Shown piece by piece: positions 8,739-13,486 of a stretch of DNA of 13,486 nucleotides. The stretch's first letter is position 1, and each line of letters begins with the position of its first letter. The DNA is from Actinomycetota bacterium. GTDB taxonomy: Bacteria; Actinomycetota; Actinomycetes; Nanopelagicales; Nanopelagicaceae. The notes below the pieces were generated by a model, which made no database searches, was not told where the DNA came from, and saw only the letters and a program-made list of their open reading frames with translations. The DNA is taken from the NCBI GenBank assembly GCA_009699165.1, contig WLOR01000034.1:1-13486 (forward strand), given 5' to 3'. The position numbers were made by a program, and so were the translations under genes.

Positions 8739-11063
8739 GTGGCTAAACGAAAGAAAACCCAGAGTAAGACCGGCGCAGTAAGTAGCGCACTTGGTCGCGG
8801 GATAGCTGGTGTTTGGCGATTTATTGCAAAAACACTAGGAGCTAGCGTTAGATTTCTTGCCCGAGGTGCCAAAGATTTAGATCCGGCACATCAACGAGAT
8901 GGTGTGGCATTTTTAATCTTAATTCTTGCGCTCATCGCAACTGCCGGCACATGGTTTCATGCCGATAATTTCTTGAGCCGAGCGGTTTATTCATTTATAT
9001 ACGGCGGCTTTGGGCGAATTGGAATAGTTGCACCATTGGTACTGATTTACTTTGCATTTAAATTATTTAGAACCCCCGAGGATAAAAAAGCAATAGGACG
9101 AATCATCGTTGGAACGATTGCCCTACTGCTTTCATCTACAGGCCTTGCGCATCTACTCAACGGCTCACTAGGCACAGGTGCAACGGCGATGCGTCACGGC
9201 GGCGGTTGGGTTGGGTATGCAGTGACAACGCCTCTAGTAGCGGCGATGACTTCAGTTCTTGCCTATCCAGTACTCGTTATTCTCTTTATTTTCGGTTTGT
9301 TGGTAGTTACTGCAACCTCTGTGAGCGAACTCTTTGAACGAATTAGCACGACGTCGGCATGGCTGTGGTCAAAGCGCCCAGAGCGATTAGAAAAAGCCGT
9401 GGATTTTGAAGTAACCGATACTCCACCTTTTGAGACTCCCGTGGTTGCGGCTTGGAATGAGCCAGAGGTCGAAGAGGACGAAGAGGACGAAGAGTTAGAT
9501 GAAGAGTCCTTTGACGAAGAATTTACCGTACCTGTTCCAGTATCACCGATGGTGACGGCGACAAATAAACATCCAGAGCAGTTATTACTCACCGCGGACT
9601 CTACATATGAGTTACCTCCAGCAGATTTATTGCGTACAGGTCCTGCAGCAAAAGCCAAGAGCAAAGCAAACGAAACCGTTGTAGCTGCATTGACCGAAGT
9701 ATTTCTTCAATTTGAAATCGATGCGCAAGTCACTGGCTTTATGCGAGGACCCACAGTTACTCGATACGAAGTTGAACTTGGCAATGCAGTTAAGGTCGAA
9801 CGCATCACTGCTCTTGCTAAAAATATTTCCTATGCAGTAGCAAGCGGAGATGTACGTATTCTCTCGCCGATTCCGGGTAAATCTGCAGTTGGTATTGAGA
9901 TCCCTAATGCAGACCGTGAAATTGTCGCTTTGGGAGATGTTTTACGCTCATCTGTTGCCGGCCAAGACCACCACCCAATGTTGGTAGCGCTCGGCAAAGA
10001 TGTCGAAGGTAACTTCATCTGTGCGAACTTGGCAAAGATGCCACACCTTCTTGTGGCAGGTGCAACAGGTGCTGGTAAGTCATCGATGATTAATGCAATG
10101 ATTATTTCAATCCTTGCACGATCAACACCTGACGACGTTCGCTTGGTGCTTATCGATCCAAAACGTGTCGAGTTAACTGCTTATGAAGGAATTCCGCATT
10201 TAATTACACCGATTATTACCAACCCTAAAAAAGCGGCAGATGCATTAACCTGGGTTGTTCGCGAGATGGATCTGCGATATGAAGATCTCTCTACATTTGG
10301 TTTTAGGCATATCGATGATTTCAATAAGGCAGTGCGCGCAGGAAAGGTAATCCCACCTGAGGGCAGTGATAGAACTATTGAGCCGTACCCATATCTTCTT
10401 GTCATAATCGATGAGCTGGCAGATCTGATGATGGTCGCAGCCAAAGAGGTTGAAGAATCAGTCGTTCGAATTACACAATTAGCTCGTTCTGCCGGTATTC
10501 ACTTAGTTCTGGCAACACAGCGGCCATCGGTAGATGTTGTTACTGGTTTGATTAAAGCCAACGTTCCATCGCGGCTTTCTTTTGCGACGAGTTCATTAGC
10601 AGATAGTCGAGTAATCCTAGATACACCTGGTGCTGAAAAGTTAGTCGGCCAGGGCGATGCACTCTTTATTCCAATGGGCTCAAGCCGCGCAATGCGTATA
10701 CAAGGTGCCTATGTTTCAGAGCGCGAAATCGAAGCAATCACAACGCATGTAAAAAAACAGTTAAAGCCTAGGTACCGCGATGATGTTACGGTTCCAATGA
10801 GCCATCCAAAAATGGTTGATAAAGAGATTGGTGATGATTTAGATATTCTCTGCCAAGCCGTTGAGCTTGTAGTCGGGACTCAGTTCGGCTCAACATCGAT
10901 GCTGCAGCGCAAACTGCGAATTGGATTTGCTAAAGCCGGGCGGTTGATGGATCTCATGGAGTCGCGAGGAATCGTGGGTCCATCCGAGGGCTCCAAGGCA
11001 CGAACCGTCATGGTTAAGCCTGATGAACTCGATTCGGTGCTTGCCACCCTTCGCGACTATTAA
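8739..11063 (+). CDS. ftsK: DNA translocase FtsK
   Basis: A 774-residue FtsK, the septum-anchored hexameric motor that moves chromosomal DNA and helps resolve dimers at division. The N-terminus has a basic stretch and about four to five membrane helices (55-73, 92-110, 121-140, and 159-194, which may be two). A short acidic linker follows at 241-261. The motor has Walker A GATGAGKS at 441-448 and Walker B LLVIIDELADLMM with Asp558-Glu559. The C-terminal winged-helix gamma domain (about 699-774) recognises orienting DNA sequences. Some FtsK/SpoIIIE proteins have far longer linkers, so this one is compact. The start is GTG at 8739, supported by the -10 box 7 nt upstream. It follows RNase J by 68 bp, as in other actinobacteria. 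Confidence 0.97.
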   Translation: MAKRKKTQSKTGAVSSALGRGIAGVWRFIAKTLGASVRFLARGAKDLDPAHQRDGVAFLILILALIATAGTWFHADNFLSRAVYSFIYGGFGRIGIVAPLVLIYFAFKLFRTPEDKKAIGRIIVGTIALLLSSTGLAHLLNGSLGTGATAMRHGGGWVGYAVTTPLVAAMTSVLAYPVLVILFIFGLLVVTATSVSELFERISTTSAWLWSKRPERLEKAVDFEVTDTPPFETPVVAAWNEPEVEEDEEDEELDEESFDEEFTVPVPVSPMVTATNKHPEQLLLTADSTYELPPADLLRTGPAAKAKSKANETVVAALTEVFLQFEIDAQVTGFMRGPTVTRYEVELGNAVKVERITALAKNISYAVASGDVRILSPIPGKSAVGIEIPNADREIVALGDVLRSSVAGQDHHPMLVALGKDVEGNFICANLAKMPHLLVAGATGAGKSSMINAMIISILARSTPDDVRLVLIDPKRVELTAYEGIPHLITPIITNPKKAADALTWVVREMDLRYEDLSTFGFRHIDDFNKAVRAGKVIPPEGSDRTIEPYPYLLVIIDELADLMMVAAKEVEESVVRITQLARSAGIHLVLATQRPSVDVVTGLIKANVPSRLSFATSSLADSRVILDTPGAEKLVGQGDALFIPMGSSRAMRIQGAYVSEREIEAITTHVKKQLKPRYRDDVTVPMSHPKMVDKEIGDDLDILCQAVELVVGTQFGSTSMLQRKLRIGFAKAGRLMDLMESRGIVGPSEGSKARTVMVKPDELDSVLATLRDY
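9471..9494 (+). repeat. Short in-frame tandem repeat in the FtsK linker
   Basis: The 9-bp unit GAAGAGGAC is present about 2.7 times in perfect copies and encodes an Asp/Glu run inside the acidic linker. It is in frame, so copy-number changes would lengthen or shorten the linker without breaking the gene. Confidence 0.7.
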
Positions 11064-11146
11064 TCAGAGAGGTCGCACTTAGCATTCCCCAAGGATTCAT
11101 CGCTTGTTGTACGTAGAGCGGGTATCGCCGAAAGGCCTGCACGTTC

Positions 11147-11152
11147 TACACT
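11147..11152 (+). promoter_or_regulatory. Candidate -10 box of the RodZ-like gene
   Basis: TACACT fits TANNNT but directly abuts the first ATG (11153). If it works like the other -10 boxes here, transcription starts near 11159, downstream of that ATG. Translation would then have to use ATG 11177 or 11192. No -35 is evident. Confidence 0.4.
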
Positions 11153-11938
11153 ATGGCAGATATAGCTTACGGAGAAATGCGGAACACCTCTATGACCTTG
11201 GGTTTAATGATTGCCAAAGTGCGAAAAGACACTGGGCTATCCATAGATGACTTAGCTGGGGCAACCAACATTCGCCCTGCACTTCTACGCGAGATTGAAA
11301 AAAATGATTTCTCCCACTGTGGTGGCCTTACGTATGCCAGAGGCCATGTGCGAAATATTGCGATCGCATTGAAGGCAGATCCAAAAGAGTTTTTGCGCAT
11401 TTTCGATGAAGAACAAGGAATTGAACATCGCACGATGAGAGATTTGCTGGTTGAAAATTCGGTAATGCGTGAACCTTCAGATAGACAAAAAGTTTCATTA
11501 AAAACTCTGCTTTTAATCTCAATCGCCTGCCTTGGAATCGCAGGATTAGTTCAGATTGTCTTATCAAATACGTCGTTGAAAAATAGCGTCGCCCCCACCC
11601 CAAAGGCTTCAGCGTCACCTTCGGTTACAGCCTCTTACAGCCAATCTCCATCAGTGACACCTTCGCAGCAGAGTTCATTTTCTACTGGCACTGGCGTTGA
11701 AGTGATTATTAGCGCTGTTCGAGATAAGAGTTGGCTTTTTGTATCCGATGGTTCGGGCCGAACACTATTTAGTGGCCAAATATCCAGAGGCGACATTCGA
11801 AGCTTTTCAAGTGATGAGCGTCTAGACCTGAAAGTAGGAAATGCCGGGGGAGTAGACCTACAAGTAAATGGAAATGAGATCGGCGCTATAGGTATTGATG
11901 GCGAAGTGGTTAGCGTGTCGTATGGAGTGGATTCATAA
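11153..11938 (+). CDS. RodZ-like protein: HTH domain, one membrane helix, DUF4115
   Basis: Up to 261 residues. A RodZ-type helix-turn-helix domain (about 15-85, GLSIDDLAGATNIRPALLREIE plus the YARGHVRNIA segment) is followed by a single membrane helix (about 115-138), a Ser/Thr/Pro-rich linker (141-178), and a C-terminal DUF4115 domain (about 181-258) with SWLFVSDGSGRTLFSG and GNAGGVDLQVNG. This is the RodZ architecture: the HTH binds cytoskeletal or division partners rather than acting as a classical repressor, and the C-terminal domain faces outside. Actinobacteria commonly carry such a gene between ftsK and rimO or pgsA. The start is uncertain. The longest form begins at 11153, but homologues usually begin two or three residues before the first HTH helix, which points to ATG 11192 (248 residues). 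I give the longest form as the conservative boundary. Confidence 0.88.
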   Translation: MADIAYGEMRNTSMTLGLMIAKVRKDTGLSIDDLAGATNIRPALLREIEKNDFSHCGGLTYARGHVRNIAIALKADPKEFLRIFDEEQGIEHRTMRDLLVENSVMREPSDRQKVSLKTLLLISIACLGIAGLVQIVLSNTSLKNSVAPTPKASASPSVTASYSQSPSVTPSQQSSFSTGTGVEVIISAVRDKSWLFVSDGSGRTLFSGQISRGDIRSFSSDERLDLKVGNAGGVDLQVNGNEIGAIGIDGEVVSVSYGVDS

Positions 11939-11943
11939 CACGA

Positions 11944-11949
11944 TAAGAT
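11944..11949 (+). promoter_or_regulatory. -10 box of rimO, leaderless layout
   Basis: TAAGAT lies 5 nt after the upstream stop (TAA 11936-11938) and 7 nt before the ATG at 11957. It is identical in sequence and spacing to the ftsK signal. No Shine-Dalgarno is present in the 18-bp gap. Confidence 0.6.
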
Positions 11950-11956
11950 TTGCCAA

Positions 11957-13312
11957 ATGAAACGCACCGTTGCAGTTGTCACTCTAGGGTGCTCACGAAA
12001 CGAAGTCGACTCGGAAGAGTTAGCTGGCCGATTAGCTGCCGATGGCTGGACTTTAGTAGATGATGTTGAAGCCGCAGAGGTCGCGTTAGTAAATACCTGT
12101 GGCTTCATTGAATCGGCGAAAAAAGACTCAATCGATGCACTTTTGGAGGCGAACTCCTTAAAGGGTCATGGCACAACACGAGCAGTTGTAGCCGTCGGAT
12201 GCATGGCAGAAAGATACGGGCAAGAGTTAGCCAATGCCTTACCTGAAGCCGATGCGATATTAGGCTTTGACGACTATAAAGATATCTCCGCCAGACTGCA
12301 GTCAATTGTCGCAGGCGATAAACATGTTCCACATATTCCGCGGGATCGTCGCGCATTGTTGCCAATCGCCCCAGCCGATAGGGCAGAAAGCCGCGAAAGT
12401 GAAGAGTTCACGCGCAAACGTTTAGGTACCGAACCTTGGTCGCCGTTAAAAATTGCATCGGGTTGCGATCGACGTTGCTCCTTCTGTGCGATTCCATATT
12501 TTCGAGGTTCGTTTATCTCACGTCGGCCACATGAAATTATCGATGAAGCTAAGTGGCTTGTTGCTAATGGAGTCACTGAGCTATTTTTAGTAAGCGAAAA
12601 TACGACATCGTATGGAAAAGATTTAGGTGATCTTGCGTTGATGGAGAAGATTTTGCCCGAGATCGTGGCTATTGATGGCGTTGAGCGCGTGCGTCTTTCT
12701 TATCTACAACCTGCAGAGATGCGCCCCACTTTGATTCAAGCAATGATCGCTACCCCTAAAGTTGTTGCGTACTTCGATCTTTCATTCCAGCACACCAGTC
12801 CTACGGTTCTGCGTCGGATGCGACGCTTTGGTGATAACGAAAAATTCTTACATCTAATAAATCAGATTCGCGTCTTATCACCCGAGGCCGGAATCAGATC
12901 TAATTTTATTGTTGGCTTTCCGGGGGAGACACAAGAGGACTTTGATGAGCTAGCAACGTTTATAACTCAAGCAAAGTTAGATGCAGTAGGTGTGTTCGCC
13001 TACTCAGATGAAGATAATACTGAAGCGCTAAATCTGGCCGATAAGGTAGATCCCGATGTGATCGCTGCGAGATTAGAGACCCTTTCATCATTGGCCGATG
13101 AGATGGTTTCTCAACGGGCACAGGCGCGTATAGGTGAGAATATTCGTGTACTTATCGAGGATGCCGAGCTTCAAGAGGGACGGGCTGGGCATCAAGGACC
13201 AGAGGTCGATGGATCTACAACTTTTATAGGCACGGATTTCAGAGTTGGCCAGTACGTTGATGCTGTGGTCATTGAGTCAATGGGTGCAGATTTGGTGGCT
13301 AAGGCGATATGA
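11957..13312 (+). CDS. rimO: Ribosomal protein S12 methylthiotransferase RimO
   Basis: A 451-residue radical-SAM methylthiotransferase that adds a methylthio group to the conserved aspartate of ribosomal protein S12. The N-terminal MTTase domain supplies three cysteines for one 4Fe-4S cluster: Cys12, Cys48 and Cys82. The radical-SAM motif CxxxCxxC is at Cys170, Cys174 and Cys177 (CDRRCSFC). The C-terminal TRAM domain (about 390-451) contains [12 protein letters not shown]. The EVDG segment and the SEN(T/N)TSYGKDLG region favour RimO over the related tRNA enzyme MiaB, as does the position next to pgsA. The ATG at 11957 is supported by the -10 box and by the family start [20 protein letters not shown]. 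The stop overlaps the pgsA start by 4 bp. Confidence 0.96.
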   Translation: MKRTVAVVTLGCSRNEVDSEELAGRLAADGWTLVDDVEAAEVALVNTCGFIESAKKDSIDALLEANSLKGHGTTRAVVAVGCMAERYGQELANALPEADAILGFDDYKDISARLQSIVAGDKHVPHIPRDRRALLPIAPADRAESRESEEFTRKRLGTEPWSPLKIASGCDRRCSFCAIPYFRGSFISRRPHEIIDEAKWLVANGVTELFLVSENTTSYGKDLGDLALMEKILPEIVAIDGVERVRLSYLQPAEMRPTLIQAMIATPKVVAYFDLSFQHTSPTVLRRMRRFGDNEKFLHLINQIRVLSPEAGIRSNFIVGFPGETQEDFDELATFITQAKLDAVGVFAYSDEDNTEALNLADKVDPDVIAARLETLSSLADEMVSQRAQARIGENIRVLIEDAELQEGRAGHQGPEVDGSTTFIGTDFRVGQYVDAVVIESMGADLVAKAI

Positions 13313-13486
13313 AACTTCCACAGTTTGTAACGCCAAACTTCATTACTGTTGCACGTTTGATTTTTGTGCCAGTTGGCGCCTATACGTTATTTAAAAACGG
13401 TGGCAACGATCCGACCTGGCAGTACATCTCTTGGGTCGTATTTTTCTTGCTTGGACTTTCAGATATTGCAGATGGAAAGTTAGCTC
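13309..13486 (+). CDS. pgsA: CDP-diacylglycerol-glycerol-3-phosphate phosphatidyltransferase, 5' end only
   Basis: The first 59 residues of a CDP-alcohol phosphatidyltransferase, cut by the window edge. The N-terminus has [20 protein letters not shown], typical of PgsA, then a membrane segment, then SDIADGKLA, the first half of the family signature DxxDGxxAR; the rest lies outside. PgsA makes phosphatidylglycerol phosphate in the membrane. The ATG overlaps the rimO stop (ATGA), so it is cotranslated with rimO. The related cardiolipin and phosphatidylinositol synthases share the motif; PgsA is chosen because of the [10 protein letters not shown] start and the rimO-pgsA synteny of actinobacteria. 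Confidence 0.88.
   Translation, partial: MKLPQFVTPNFITVARLIFVPVGAYTLFKNGGNDPTWQYISWVVFFLLGLSDIADGKLA

Noticed and set aside
9263..9664. A 133-codon minus-strand open frame with a long serine run
   Set aside because: The serine run is just the complement of the Glu/Asp codons in the FtsK linker, and the rest matches no family I know.
11118..11140. Possible stem-loop after ftsK (GCGGG/CCTGC, or a GCC-GAAA-GGC hairpin)
   Set aside because: Stems of 3-5 bp including a GU pair, no following T tract, and the two foldings exclude each other, so a terminator call is not supported.
11635..12108. A 157-codon minus-strand open frame spanning the RodZ-like/rimO junction
   Set aside because: It crosses two well-supported genes on the opposite strand, and its Ser/Thr/Pro-rich content mirrors the linker of the RodZ-like gene.

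Overview
The window is a piece of bacterial chromosome that reads as an actinobacterium with unusually low GC for that phylum. A few lines counted by eye fall at about 47-53% GC. The gene order pnp / M16 protease / dapB ... thyX / dapA / RNase J / ftsK / RodZ-like HTH / rimO / pgsA is a well-known actinobacterial backbone, and the protein motifs agree with it. Actinobacterial synteny, moderate GC, tight packing and leaderless-looking starts together suggest the freshwater acI group (Nanopelagicales, Planktophila-like). That lineage assignment is inference, not something the sequence proves.

Layout. (1) 1-2588: the 3' end of pnp (PNPase), an M16 zinc protease and dapB. They are joined by an abutting TAA/ATG and then an ATGA overlap, so they form one operon. 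(2) 2600-5298: an apparently accessory block. A small CxxC glutaredoxin/mycoredoxin-like protein and a 14-TM DHA2-type MFS exporter lie on the plus strand. A convergent azlC-azlD pair (branched-chain amino acid exporter type) lies on the minus strand, and azlD overlaps the MFS gene tail-to-tail by 16 bp. (3) 5358-8670: thyX, dapA and RNase J. thyX and dapA each have a TANNNT -10 box 6-7 nt before the start codon, and RNase J follows dapA by 3 nt. (4) 8739-13486: ftsK, a RodZ-like HTH-TM-DUF4115 protein, rimO and the 5' end of pgsA.

Together the genes cover RNA decay (PNPase and RNase J), lysine/meso-diaminopimelate synthesis (DapA and DapB, consecutive steps), dTMP synthesis (ThyX), chromosome segregation and division (FtsK), cell-shape or envelope scaffolding (RodZ-like), ribosomal protein S12 modification (RimO) and phospholipid synthesis (PgsA).

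The most useful non-gene signal is a recurring promoter layout. A TANNNT hexamer sits 6-7 nt before the start codon of thyX, dapA, ftsK and rimO, and in weaker form azlC, which implies leaderless mRNAs. Genes inside operons instead use Shine-Dalgarno sites or stop/start coupling. There is no intergenic gap over 300 bp. I see no tRNA, rRNA, IS element, CRISPR array or phage signature. I do not see a novel multi-gene system here; this is mostly core genome.
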